Assembly (NCBI GenBank): GCA_017354895.1
Contig: CP071498.1
Coordinates: 1,550,001-1,614,000 of the forward strand
Reading direction: 5' to 3'
Source of the DNA: Podospora comata
Taxonomy: Eukaryota > Ascomycota > Sordariomycetes > Sordariales > Podosporaceae
DNA length: 64,000 nucleotides
Positions 46,882 through 57,462 of this stretch are shown here, piece by piece (within the stretch, counting starts at the first letter, position 1; each line of letters begins with the position of its first letter). A model generated the notes under the pieces. That model was not told the origin of the DNA, ran no database searches, and saw only the letters and a program-made list of their open reading frames with translations. Both the position numbers and the translations under genes were made by a program.

Positions 46882-49800
46882 ATGCTTCTCCTCCACCAAT
46901 CCGGCAGCGTCAAGATTGGCGAGGTGGTGCGCTACACAGTCACTTACACCCCCTCGGCAGATCGCATCCTCCCATCGCCAGAGTTCCTGTACTTGCGCAT
47001 CAAGAATACTTGTGCCATTGCTCTTCGCGCAGCCTTCGTTCACGGTCCTTACACACTCTCGGTTGCTGCCTACCCATCCCATTTCGATCCGAACGAGAAG
47101 TTTGAAGAGCCTCGTCGCTATGGCGTCCCCGAGTTCGAACCAATGCTCAAGGCTGGCGCGGCCTGGAACTGCCACTTGGTAGTGCCCGACAATATCAGAC
47201 AGTCTGCCGGTGAAGGATGCAGTCAACATGGATACCTTGGGAAAGGACCAGAGCACGACGGGGAGAGTGTATCTTGGACCATCGAGGTTGCGTCGCAAGT
47301 GGTTTTTTCGACTTCGGCGGCTGTGCACTACGAAGTTCTGTTGGCACGAGACGAGAAATCGTTGAACTTGGGCTCTGTTGTACCCGTAATAGGAGGTCAG
47401 TCACAAGCACCACAGCCAGGGCGGGTCAGCGACTTCCAACAGAGTGCGGGTGCTATCAAGGACCATCCGGCGCAACAAAAAGGTGTTTTCTCCAGGGCAG
47501 TTCACCTGAAAGTTGAGGATACAGCAAGTTTGTGGAACACGCCCCAGCTTCCAGGATGGGACGACATAGGTTGGCTACGGGCAAGGAGCGAAGGAGGAGC
47601 TGATGCCCCAGTAGAGCCTGTGATGGCCAGTGGCAAGCCCGAAGACAGGCGCCCCAGACGGCCATTCAAACAGAGAAAGGTCCATCTCGTGATTCTCACA
47701 CACGGCCTGCACAGCAATCTGGGCGCCGATATGTTGTTTTTGAAGGAAAGCATAGATGCTGGAGTCAAAAAGGCCAAAGCGGATGCCAAAGCCCGAAAAG
47801 CCCGAGAGCGGGCAGCCAAGAAAGAAGCAACGCCTGCTGGGGCAGACACTGAAGGAAATGCTAATACCGAAATCCCCAAGTCAGTGGGCGAGGAAAATAA
47901 GGATGAAGATGAGGACGACGAGGACGACGAGGAAGTCGTAGTACGCGGATTTTCTGGGAATGCAACAAGGACAGAAAGAGGAATCAAATACTTGGGCAAA
48001 CGGTTGGCAAGACATATTTTGTCCATGACTTATCCAGACCAGCCCTGTCTCCCAACCGCGAAAGCAGCTTCGGAAGCAATCGCTGCCACACTCAAGGCAA
48101 GCTCTCAGAAAAAGAATGGCGGCGAAGAGGCCCACAAACACAGTACAATCCACCATGCTCCATCTCCGAGCAATCGACTCTACAAGTTCACCAAGATCAG
48201 TTTTATCGGCCATTCACTCGGTGGTCTTGTACAAACCTACGCTGTTGCTTATATTCAGAAACATTCACCGCAGTTCTTTGACCTGATCGAACCTATCAAT
48301 TTTATCGCCATGGCCACACCCTTCCTCGGGCTGAACCACGAGAATCCCCTGTACGTCAAATTCGCTTTGGATTTTGGTCTTGTTGGAAGGACAGGCCAAG
48401 ACTTGGGTCTCACTTGGAGAGCTCCAACGATTGCGAGAAATGGTTGGGGTGCACTCGTGGGCAATCTTGGGGAACAAGCACACAAACGGGTGTATGGCGA
48501 ACATCAGCCGGAGTCCAAACCTCTGCTCCGTATCCTGCCCACCGGGCCAGCACACAAAGCATTGAAAAAATTCCGAAACCGGACCGTCTACTCAAACGTG
48601 GTAAATGACGGAATTGTACCGCTTAGAACTAGCTGCCTCTTGTTTCTCGATTGGCAGGGCCTGGGACGGGTGGAAAAGGCACGAAGAGAAGTCGGCTTGG
48701 TCGAAGCTGTTGTACAAGCTGGGTGGGCAGAATTAACAGGCGCAAATGTCACCACTCCACGACTTGCACCATGGTCACCAGAAAACAACGAAAAAGAAGA
48801 GGCCAACGAGACGGGCAAAACCACACCTACAGACACAGAGGAGCTTCTTGAAGTGCCTCAGCCACCGACTAATGCCATGTTGGAGGATGATCGACAGAGT
48901 CTGAGATCTGCTGTCGTCAGCCCTTTTCAAGAACAACCGGCTTCTGCAGACTTGCAACAGCTGTCAAATTCGACTACAAACACTTCCAACCCCTTATCTG
49001 GCCTGTTCAACTTCTTCCGGACCGAAAGCCCCAAGCCCCAACCGCCCCCCTCCCCGAAGATAAATAAGATTTATCAACGAAGTCAGACTCTCAAGGTTGA
49101 GAGCGGCTCTACCTCTGTGTCGGTTACCTCTTCGTCCACGTCTAAAGTGACAAGTGGGACAGAGCTTGGAGATGATGCGGAGGGCCTGACAGCACCACCA
49201 AGAACATCAATTTTTGAGTCGGCCGGTGACTTGCTTAACCCAAAATTACCAACGGTTGAGTATCTCATCGATCCATCAAAGCGGCACCGAACCATCTTCC
49301 ATGACAGAATCTACCACCCATCCGATATCCCTCCACCGCCAGTCAAGGACCGGACGTCCACTCTCCAGATCCGCCGTCGCTCTCTCTCTCGGTCCAGTAG
49401 GACGGCCCTGAGCGAGAGCAACTCCCCTCTCGGATCTCCAGGCATTCAGCACAAGGACACTGGCCTTTCTCAGCAGTCGGAACAGTCCACCAAATCGATG
49501 CCAGTAGATTATGAATCTACTGTCAACTCTGCACCCAGCTCGTCCCACGACGAACCAGAAGTGGTCGACTCCTCACAGATGCGAGTTGAAGAAAAGATTG
49601 CGCGCGCCTACCATCGCGGTCTGTCCTGGCGAAAGGTTTTGGTGAAACTAGAACCTGACGCGCACAACAACATTGTGGTTCGCCGCATGTTCGCCAACGC
49701 TTTCGGCTGGCCGGTCATCCACCATCTCGTACAGTCTCACTTTAGTGACGAAGCTATGGCAAGAGTCAGGGACGAGGACGAGCCAGGTGTGGAAAGAGCC

Positions 49801-50637
49801 AAAGGGCTAGACCAAAACGCGGATGAAACAGGCCGGGAAACGAAGGAAACAATTCGTGGTGGTGACCACCGGGGTAGAGACGTCACGGTGCGCGAAGGGG
49901 ATTCATCTCACGATGACGACATCATCAACGCGGAACGGTACGATGTAGTTCCTGAACTTGCGCCGAGTCCGAGGTCGCCAAGGTCGTTGAGTAGACAGGG
50001 GAGCACCAATGCTTTGGGTGTCTTTTCCGGCACGAGCCCGACAACCCCAACAACGGCGACGCGACCCCCGATCGATCGATACGACTCCATGTCCTGGAGC
50101 GATAGAGACTGGGCAGACAGCGCAGACGAAAGTGATGAGAATGGTGGGGGGGCGAGCTACTGGAGCAGGATGGCTGCTGGGGCAAATGTGAAGAAACCCC
50201 AGCCTAGCCCTTCTCACACTCACCCTTTCCCATCCTCCTCTGCTGCCACGACCCCTACCCCGGCGGATCCAAACCCGGGTGGTGGTGGTAATGCTGACAA
50301 GAAAGGGAGAACAGATGCTGTTGCCGCGGGAGGGAGTGCAGAACAGCCGGGACCATTGACGCCGACGGGGTTTATGATGAGGAGTGTAAGTCCGTTGAGC
50401 TGGAATTGGACCGAGAAGATTGTGGGGAGGGGGAAGACGGGGAAGAGGACGAGTAGGAGTTTGAGTCCCGGACGGGGGAATAGTGTGTTGACGACGCCGA
50501 CGGCTAGTACGCCGGGACTGGGGTTGTTGAGTAGACCTAGTTTGGCGTTGAGTCAGGAGGGGTATTTCCCTGGGCAGGATAGAGGGATGGTGGGGGAGGG
50601 GGAGGGGGAGAAGGGGGGGAAGGATAAGGATGTTTGA
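46882..50637 (+). CDS. ROG1-type DUF676 serine esterase/lipase
   Basis: Putative lipid hydrolase of the ROG1/DUF676 family (yeast Rog1 is a monoacylglycerol lipase). It has a single exon of 1,251 residues. The start is ATG 46882 (MLLLHQSGSVKIGEVVRYTV), where family similarity begins; the frame is open back to 46738. A beta-rich N-terminal domain (about 1-200) precedes the alpha/beta hydrolase, which begins with VHLVILTHGLHSNLGADM (about 265-285). The nucleophile elbow is GHSLGG at about 442-447. A conserved VNDGIVPLRTSCLLFLDW segment lies near 575. An acidic, Lys-rich insertion (about 290-350) interrupts the hydrolase, and a 500-residue Ser/Pro-rich disordered tail includes a conserved RAYHRGLSWRKVLVKLEPDA block near 910-930 and HNNIVVRRMFANAFGWPVIH. 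Confidence 0.88.
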   Translation: MLLLHQSGSVKIGEVVRYTVTYTPSADRILPSPEFLYLRIKNTCAIALRAAFVHGPYTLSVAAYPSHFDPNEKFEEPRRYGVPEFEPMLKAGAAWNCHLVVPDNIRQSAGEGCSQHGYLGKGPEHDGESVSWTIEVASQVVFSTSAAVHYEVLLARDEKSLNLGSVVPVIGGQSQAPQPGRVSDFQQSAGAIKDHPAQQKGVFSRAVHLKVEDTASLWNTPQLPGWDDIGWLRARSEGGADAPVEPVMASGKPEDRRPRRPFKQRKVHLVILTHGLHSNLGADMLFLKESIDAGVKKAKADAKARKARERAAKKEATPAGADTEGNANTEIPKSVGEENKDEDEDDEDDEEVVVRGFSGNATRTERGIKYLGKRLARHILSMTYPDQPCLPTAKAASEAIAATLKASSQKKNGGEEAHKHSTIHHAPSPSNRLYKFTKISFIGHSLGGLVQTYAVAYIQKHSPQFFDLIEPINFIAMATPFLGLNHENPLYVKFALDFGLVGRTGQDLGLTWRAPTIARNGWGALVGNLGEQAHKRVYGEHQPESKPLLRILPTGPAHKALKKFRNRTVYSNVVNDGIVPLRTSCLLFLDWQGLGRVEKARREVGLVEAVVQAGWAELTGANVTTPRLAPWSPENNEKEEANETGKTTPTDTEELLEVPQPPTNAMLEDDRQSLRSAVVSPFQEQPASADLQQLSNSTTNTSNPLSGLFNFFRTESPKPQPPPSPKINKIYQRSQTLKVESGSTSVSVTSSSTSKVTSGTELGDDAEGLTAPPRTSIFESAGDLLNPKLPTVEYLIDPSKRHRTIFHDRIYHPSDIPPPPVKDRTSTLQIRRRSLSRSSRTALSESNSPLGSPGIQHKDTGLSQQSEQSTKSMPVDYESTVNSAPSSSHDEPEVVDSSQMRVEEKIARAYHRGLSWRKVLVKLEPDAHNNIVVRRMFANAFGWPVIHHLVQSHFSDEAMARVRDEDEPGVERAKGLDQNADETGRETKETIRGGDHRGRDVTVREGDSSHDDDIINAERYDVVPELAPSPRSPRSLSRQGSTNALGVFSGTSPTTPTTATRPPIDRYDSMSWSDRDWADSADESDENGGGASYWSRMAAGANVKKPQPSPSHTHPFPSSSAATTPTPADPNPGGGGNADKKGRTDAVAAGGSAEQPGPLTPTGFMMRSVSPLSWNWTEKIVGRGKTGKRTSRSLSPGRGNSVLTTPTASTPGLGLLSRPSLALSQEGYFPGQDRGMVGEGEGEKGGKDKDV

Positions 50638-51047
50638 GGAAGGCCGTAGGAGAGAGGTGGGCTGTATGGCTTGGCAGAGCAGAGCGGTTGTTTGGGAGCC
50701 CGGGAGAAGTAGTTTTGGTTTAATAGGCATTATTCTTGAGGCATTGAATAGCATAGGGGATGCCTGAACAGATGTTTTTGCTACATACTTGTGGTGACTT
50801 GAGTTCTTGTTGGATTTTGAATGTTCTACGGTTCGGCTTTGGAGTCTTCATCCTTGGCTTTTGACTGGCCTGATTCCAACAAGGCATTTGTCAGGTCTGC
50901 TGATTCGAGTAATTAGTCACCCGGTCATAAAGCAGCTTCTTTGTTCACCCATCTGGTAGTTGCCGCCCAAGTGTTCGCTTCAGGTTCTGAAGAGCCTTTC
51001 TCCCTACACAAATGCAAAGATCACCTGATCAACTTACCGTCACCATA
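50638..51047. other. Intergenic before tRNA-Ala
   Basis: The 3' flank of the lipase gene and the 5' flank of the tRNA. No feature is seen. Confidence 0.5.
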
Positions 51048-51132
51048 GGGCGTGTGGCTCAGTTGGTAGAGCGTTCGCTTAGCATACTCACCTGTATGCG
51101 AAAGGTCCTGGGTTCGATTCCCAGCTCGTCCA
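51048..51132 (+). tRNA. tRNA-Ala(AGC) with a 12-nt intron
   Basis: A full cloverleaf is readable. The acceptor strand GGGCGTG pairs with CTCGTCC with one mismatch and a wobble; A is the discriminator. The D arm is GCTCAGTTGGTAGAGC. The anticodon stem is TTCGC/GCGAA with loop TTAGCA...T and anticodon AGC at 51081-51083. The T arm is CTGGGTTCGATTCCCAG. A 12-nt intron (51085-51096) sits one base 3' of the anticodon, the canonical position. The internal A and B boxes (GGCTCAGTTGG and GGTTCGATTCC) fit RNA polymerase III. It stands between two protein genes. Confidence 0.96.
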
Positions 51133-52950
51133 CATCCTTTTGCTGCTTCCCCCCTCTCCTTCACTTGAGGGGTTGGGGCAGGACTTCTTTTTGGCTGATC
51201 TGGCAAACCTGGACTTGGGACATGGTGATCATTGCTTGTTTCTTGTTCTTGGGGGGGTTTGGTTGTGCGAAACAGTCATCATCATCAACTGGAAGTCCGA
51301 ATAAGAACCGAGTCGTCTGGTTCGGCGACTTTTTGGGTTGGTTGGTCTTTACGGGAAGCTGGGATGGCCAGTGTTGGGAGCCGGTCACGCAATCCCGAGT
51401 GCGGTAGCGAGGTGGTGGGGTTTTTTTGATGTTTTTGTTAGTTTGAGGTTCCAGAGACTGGGAGATGGACGAGGTGTGGGGTTTTTGGGTTCTGGTTCCT
51501 GAGGCTAGTAGGTGGTTGAGGTGACTGTCAAGATGTCAAGCCGGACAGAGGTGAAAAAAACGGGCTGACGGGTAAGACCCCGGGTAGGCGGGAAGGGCAA
51601 GGGGAAGGGGGTGGGCGGTTGTAACCAGGTTTCTCATGTGTTGTGGGTGATTCTGTGATTGATGGGATCTCGTCTGACACCTTGCCTAGCCTTAATTTAT
51701 GTATTTAGGTATGTATGTATGTATGTATGTATGTATGTATGTATGTATGTATGTATGTATGTATGTATGTATGTATGTATGTAGAGCTGTCGTGGAGGTT
51801 CTTCCAGGTTGGGACGGCTGCAGCCGAGTTGACCGCTACTTGCATACCTCTTCTCACCACCCATCGACAGTCAGGGTGCGCCTGGCACTGTGTCGATTGT
51901 TTGAAGGTGGGATGTGGGAATGTGTTGTCGACTGCATGACTGAACAGCAGCGTCTTGGTGTTGTCGTTTAGCGACGATGACAAGATATACCCCGGGGAGG
52001 TCCCCATGGTATGGACCATTCAAGAAACTCCCAGATGTGCTGGCTAGTTGACAATTACTGTTCTTCGCTTCAGGTTTCTGTTCTTAAAAGTGTCGACAAG
52101 AGAGCCATTCGAGAGTGCGGGGTCCACCGGGCGCTGGCACGAAGTTCGGGGTCCTCACACAGAAAAGAGGGATGGGTCCGATTTACGAACGTGGGGAGAG
52201 CAGCGTCATCCAATGACAATTACTCCGGGTACGGCGAGCTTCGAGCACCTGCATCCACCTTGGAAGGTCATCGATCCGCGCACTGTGTGCTAAAGCGCCG
52301 GTGCACTCCCGCTCCCGGTCCCAGTGGTGGCCTTCCGTCTGGCTTTCTGCTTCCCTCTTCCCACCTCCCACCCAGGCTTCGAGTGGTGCTTTCATCACGC
52401 CTTTTTCCTTTTTTTTTCTGGGTTTTTGTCTCCAGTTTTTTCCTGTTTCTCCTATCACTGATTCAGTCACCGCTCTCCTCGGTCTAGGAAGTTCGAGAAA
52501 CGTACCTCACACGGTGCGCTGTTGTTGTATAAGCTGGAACCACGAAAGGCACAGGCTCCCTTTGCCCCTCGGAAGGACCGAGTTTATATCTGAAAGATTG
52601 ATTCACCACGAGTATGCCATCCCGACTTTCCCTCTCTCTTTCTCTTCCCCTTCCTATTGTCTTGCAATTGTTCTGCCCGGCCTGAGCTGTACTTGTCCCT
52701 GAGATACCCATGTTCAGCCTTTGTTCTCCTCCTGCCCGCTCTTGTACCCCTCCATTATTTTCATTACCACTGTTTACGGTTCTATACGAACTCAATTACT
52801 TCTAATACTTCTGTCGCTGCTCCAACAAGCTCGAATCTCGAAGCTAACCAGACCGGGCTCTTCCGTTCCTCCAATAGCTCTGGACATCCATCATCATCGC
52901 CTTATCAACGGACAGACACCTAGGTTGCTCTCTTCCTCAATACCGCCACC
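51133..52950. other. Intergenic: tRNA 3' flank, microsatellite and MTHFR promoter
   Basis: Contains the GTAT microsatellite at 51709-51783. The part from about 52340 to 52950 is strongly CT-rich, as in leaders of highly expressed fungal genes, and leads into the methylenetetrahydrofolate reductase start. No gene is supported. Confidence 0.5.
51709..51783. repeat. (GTAT)n microsatellite
   Basis: A perfect tetranucleotide tract of 75 nt (18.75 copies). Such a pure tract is expected to vary in length between strains. Confidence 0.98.
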
Positions 52951-54841
52951 ATGCATATCCGCGAGATGCTCGCCGATGCCGAAAGGACCGGCGCACCGTC
53001 CTTCTCGTTCGAGTACTTCCCGCCCAAGACGACACAGGGTGTCCAGAACCTCTACGACCGCATGGAACGCATGAACAACTTTGGGCCAAAATTCATCGAC
53101 ATCACATGGGGTGCTGGCGGCCGGATTGCCGAACTGACGTGCGAGATGGTGGTACAGGCGCAGACATATCTGGGGCTCGAGACATGCATGCATCTTACCT
53201 GCACCGACATGGGCGAGGAGAAGGTCAACGATGCCTTGCGAAAGGCTTACAAGGCTGGGTGCACCAACATTCTGGCTCTGAGAGGTGATCCACCTCGCGA
53301 GAAGGAGAAGTGGGAGGCTGCCGAGGGTGGTTTCCGCTACGCACGCGATCTTGTCCAGCACATCCGGAAATCCTACCACGAGCACTTTGACATTGGCGTT
53401 GCCGGCTATCCCGAGGGTTGTGACGACAACAAGGACGAGGATCTGCTGTTGGATCACTTGAAGGAGAAGGTCGACGCCGGTGCCACATTTATCGTGACTC
53501 AGATGTTCTACGATGCCGACAACTTTGTTCGCTGGGTCGGCAAGGTCAGAGCTCGGGGCATCAACGTCCCAATCATTCCCGGCATCATGCCCATTGCCAC
53601 CTACGCCAGCTTCCTTCGCCGCGCCAATCACATGAACTGCAAGATCCCCGACGAGTGGATGCAGAGACTCGAGCCGGTCAAGAACGACGATGTGGCGGTC
53701 AGAGATATCGGGAAGACGCTCGTTGCTGAGCTGTGTCGCAAGATTCTTGCGGCCGGAATTCACCACTTGCACTTTTACACCATGAACTTGGCACAGGCCA
53801 CCCGCATGGTGTTGGAAGAGCTCGACTGGATGCCATCCCCGGATCGCCCGGTCAAGCAGGCACTCCCCTGGAAGAGGTCTCTTGGCTTGGGTCGCCAGGT
53901 CGAGGATGTCCGGCCCATTTTCTGGCGCAATCGCAACAAATCTTACGTTGCTCGCACGCAAGAGTGGGACGAGTTCCCCAACGGTCGCTGGGGTGACTCT
54001 AGGTCGCCGGCCTTCGGTGAACTGGACGCATATGGTATTGGTCTGACGGGCACCAACGAGCAAAACCGCCAGAAGTGGGGCGAGCCAACTTGCATCCGCG
54101 ACATCGCCAACCTCTTTGTCCGCTACCTGAACAAGGAGATTGAGTATCTCCCATGGAGTGAGGCACCAGTCGCCGAAGAGGCCGATGTGATCAAGGACTA
54201 CCTTCTTGACCTCAACAAGCGGGGTCTGATCACGGTAAATTCTCAGCCGGCTGTCAACGGTGTCAAGTCTACCCATCCAGTACACGGATGGGGTCCATCC
54301 AAGGGTTATGTCTACCAGAAGGCCTACCTCGAATTGCTCGTTTCCCCAGAAGTCTACCCAGAGATCAAGAAGCGCATTGAGAACCACCCTGATTTGACGT
54401 ACCACGCGGTGACCAAGTCTGGCATGCTTGAGACCAATGCTCCATCCGACGCGCCCAACGCCGTAACGTGGGGTGTTTTCCCCGGAAAGGAAATTGTTCA
54501 GCCTACTATCGTTGAGCGAATTAGTTTCCTTGCCTGGAAGGACGAAGCGTTCCAGTTGGGATCTGACTGGGCTCGCTGCTATGAGGCTGACACCCCAAGC
54601 CGTCTGTTGCTCGAGGACATCATGAAGTCGTGGTACCTGGTGAATATCGGTAAGCTATCTTCTATTTCTTTTTTTGTTGATTTGGTGATACTAACAGTCC
54701 TGCACAGTCAACAACGATTTCCACCAAGGAGAGACGCTTTATGAGGTTCTGAAGGATCTCCAGGAGCCCAACTTGGACAAGGTCCCGCAATCACCAGCCA
54801 CCAATGGCGAAGCTGCCAACGGCGTTGAGGCTTCAACATAA
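52951..54841 (+). CDS. met13: Methylenetetrahydrofolate reductase (Met13-type)
   Basis: Reduces 5,10-methylene- to 5-methyl-tetrahydrofolate with FAD and NAD(P)H, supplying methyl groups for methionine synthesis in the cytosol. Exons 52951-54649 and 54708-54841 encode 610 residues. The start is in strong context (CCGCCACCATG). The catalytic TIM barrel spans about 1-295: FSFEYFPPKTTQGVQNLYDR, DITWGAGG, LETCMHLTCTDM, NILALRGDPP, GVAGYPEG, FIVTQMFYDAD, PIIPGIMPI and HLHFYTMNL. The C-terminal regulatory domain of the eukaryotic enzyme follows (about 330-590), the site of S-adenosylmethionine inhibition in the family. The intron (GTAAGC, CTAAC branch) joins LVNI to VNNDFHQGETLYEVL. The wording of the N-terminal motifs fits yeast Met13 better than Met12. 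Confidence 0.95.
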
Positions 54842-55728
54842 TGCCTCTTGAAAGGACACGACTCTGAAGTTGAACTTTTAAGGGTCGTGTTTTCTTTTTT
54901 CAACACATTTGCATGGTCAAATCTAATTTCAACACAGCGTTGCCAATCATGGCAGCAAAGCCCCTTAATCTTCTCCCATCTTCTGCTTCTGTCGGGGACA
55001 AGAGGGAAGACGAGGAGAAAGGAATGCGCATGAAAAATGGTTTAATGAAAGAATTTCAACAAGACTCACAGCATTATACAAGAACAGCATTTATCTGGGG
55101 CGTTATTTTCAACAATTGATCGTGCATTTTTCATTTGGACTGTTCGGGTTGGGAGTGTGGGAGGGTTGGGGGGGCTGGCGAACAAAACAAACATCATCAT
55201 CGGGGTTGGGGACTTGATTTTTCAACAAAAATTGGGGCATTCAACTGGCATGGGTGGGATGGTGAGGGAACAGGAAACGAAGGAAAACTCAAATGGGGAG
55301 TTTTTCATGCATTCATGGAGAGATATCTCAACGATACCCAAGAGGAGGAGGACGAGGAGGTAGAGGACAGAGAGAAGGTCACATAGGAATTGGAATTCAA
55401 TTGATGTGCAACAATGCAACAAATAGATATGAAAACTATCCAGCTATACATTTTCGGTCCAAGCTTTACTTTTCTGTATTCAAACTTCAAGCATCTTTGA
55501 CCCAGGCTTACAACCTCTCTATAACAGAATGAATAGACTAGAAGGTATGTAGGGATGTCTCTGCCCCTTATCCAGCAAGGGCACAGACCGTTCTTCCCTG
55601 TCTTCTTGACCAAGCGTCACCCCTTCTTGAGCCCCTTTTCCACTAAATCTATCTCGACGTTGTAATTCATCCTCCATCCTTGACCCTTCCCTCACCCTGG
55701 ACGTGATCTCGCTCCCAAGTGTGTCTTT
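54842..55728. other. Intergenic, nothing recognised
   Basis: The 3' flank of the reductase gene. Frames of 60-100 codons on both strands here have no motif or coding bias that I can see. A GGAGGA-rich purine tract lies near 55340-55380. Confidence 0.5.
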
Positions 55729-56013
55729 TCACTCGCGCCTCGTGTCGCTGTCAGCAGTGACCGGGCTCCAGGGCAGATCCGATGCAAAGCAACGAGCCAA
55801 GGTATCCTTTGGGAGCTCCTTCTTCTCCTTCTTGCGATCCTTCTTGGCAGACTTTTTGGTGCTGTCCTGGCTGGAAGAGAAAAGGCTGCCAGTGGAAGTT
55901 CTTAGATGGCTTGAAAAGACCATGCAAAGTGTAAGGGGAGGAAGAGAGCTGACCTTGTCACTTGGGACGCGGACTTTTCGAAAGAGGCAGCATTCCGTCC
56001 AATTATCATTGTA
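55729..56013 (-). CDS. Weak candidate: Lys-rich small protein, 3' exons only
   Basis: A minus-strand frame reading YNDNWTECCLFRKVRVPSDK (56013-55954) can be spliced through an 87-nt intron (55953-55867; GTCAGC start, CCAG end) to a 45-codon exon (55866-55729). That exon reads DSTKKSAKKDRKKEKKELPK then TLARCFASDLPWSPVT and stops. The second part has protein-like composition: a basic helix then a short hydrophobic patch. The donor site is non-consensus and no start codon or upstream exon is established, so this is only a candidate gene end. I know no homologue. Confidence 0.28.
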   Translation of the reverse strand, partial: YNDNWTECCLFRKVRVPSDKVSSLPPLTLCMVFSSHLRTSTGSLFSSSQDSTKKSAKKDRKKEKKELPKDTLARCFASDLPWSPVTADSDTRRE

Positions 56014-57462
56014 CACACTGCGACAAGCGATTCACCACAAACTCGAACTGTCAGAGACATATCTAAGGCACCGCACTGTGTAAAGCAGCTGGCGTGCAGG
56101 TCAGAAACCTCGACAAGAATCGTGATTAGCCATCTGACATAAGAATAATGACGTTGAGAGCTAATCACGCTTTCTAACATTGCGGGGCTGGCAGTGTGAT
56201 GGATTCATAAGTTCGGAAATCATCCCTAGAGCTCGACATGCATCACCATCAACAGACCATCCTTGACCTGCAATCCTCTCCAACGTCCTCTCCAAGGGTC
56301 TCGTCGCGGAGAGGATACCTCTAGGTTTTCTTGGTTTGGGTGTTGGACGAGGAGGAAGGGTTTTGCAAATGCCTCAGTGCTGGGCTGGTGTATGTCGGGA
56401 TCTGGGGGTGTGTCTGACTGATTATTGTATTGAGTGAGGCCTCTTATGGATGGCCACACTTTTATTCAACTTAAGTGTGGCTACAAGCTTGACTGTGGTG
56501 CGAGGTGGCGATGAGCCAACTCAGCCCACATGGAGACAGCCTACGGAAGAGATGAATCCAACACATTCGGTACATGGGACAGCTAGGAAGGACTAGTCTT
56601 CATTACTATGTTTTCTTTTCTTGTTATCAAACAAAGTACCAAACTGGCTTCTGTTTTCGCCCGTGTGTGGTCGTGGTGTCCCTTACAATAGATAGGTCTC
56701 AATGGTGGCATCCATCCAACTGGACATTCCATCTCTAGCCCAGCCAAGCTTCGAGAAAGGTAAAGTTGTCAAGCTCCTCTGCGTATCCGCCCTCAACATA
56801 AAAGATGTGCGAGCACAAACCAACTCTCCTGCCATCCCCAAGACAGCAAAGGCCCCACCAGCCCCCAACGCACAAACCACCTGCCCCCTTGTCTCAAACC
56901 CCTTTCCAGCTAACGTCGACCATTCATGAGTGTCATTTCCGCATTAATTTTCACCCAGCAAGAGTTGTATGTTGTACTAAGATGGTATACGTGTTCATCT
57001 TGCTGCGGGGGTGCTGGAGTTCGAATCTCGGTTCAAGCACTTACCAGTAATATTTGTTGTAAAATCTTCGGGTTTCTGTAGTCAGCCTTAAGCTGGTGAG
57101 CTTTTGGATTTTTTGTAGGACTGAATTTTTTTCGGAATCATATGAGAATGAATGCCTATGGTCTATTTTCCTTGATGAGAAGATGGGTTTCCGTGTGGGT
57201 GGTTAGAGGTGGTGGTGATGATGTGTGGTTGGTTGGTGTTGGTGGTCGAGCACATCAGAGGTTTGGGGTTCTATATCGCACACCACATCCTCCAGATTGA
57301 CAATCAGCATCATCCAAACAGCGATAGCTTGTCAAAACACAATGTTGAATTTTTCCAAAAAAGAATTGTAACTTTGTTGTTATGATATCCTCTGAGTCCA
57401 TATATATGTACCATCCTATCCCATACAATGCTGTTATTTTATTAACTGCCTCTCAATCATCA
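56014..57462. other. Intergenic, with one candidate partial gene and a tRNA-like patch
   Basis: Contains the minus-strand frame at 56683-56934 (listed separately) and a B-box-like sequence at about 57025-57038. The rest, including the GGT-rich tract at 57200-57245, shows nothing I recognise. The 3' flank of the Csf1-type gene begins at its right end. Confidence 0.45.
56683..56934 (-). CDS. Weak candidate: partial gene or relic with hydrophobic helix
   Basis: A minus-strand frame of about 84 codons without an early ATG. It contains KGFETRGQ, a Gly/Ala-rich hydrophobic segment (VVCALGAGGAFAVLGMAGEL), then RTSFMLRADTQRSLTTLPFS and WMDATIETYLL before a stop. The composition is protein-like. A TTAG acceptor near 56913 could open it as a terminal exon; alternatively the final TTGTAAGG is itself a donor site. 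It may be a real small gene with unseen exons or a pseudogene. I do not recognise it. Confidence 0.28.
   Translation of the reverse strand, partial: DTHEWSTLAGKGFETRGQVVCALGAGGAFAVLGMAGELVCARTSFMLRADTQRSLTTLPFSKLGWARDGMSSWMDATIETYLL

Noticed and set aside
15062-50637. A secondary-metabolite or effector cluster
   Set aside because: No polyketide, peptide or terpene synthase, P450, or secreted-effector set is present; the genes are cytoskeletal, metabolic and trafficking functions.
49903-50754. A 283-codon minus-strand frame
   Set aside because: It is antisense to the disordered tail of the ROG1-like gene; its translation is Arg/Pro/Thr-rich without motifs.
52894-54405. A 503-codon minus-strand open frame
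   Set aside because: It is exactly antisense to the methylenetetrahydrofolate reductase gene, whose motifs are unambiguous. Long antisense frames arise from its GC3-rich codons.
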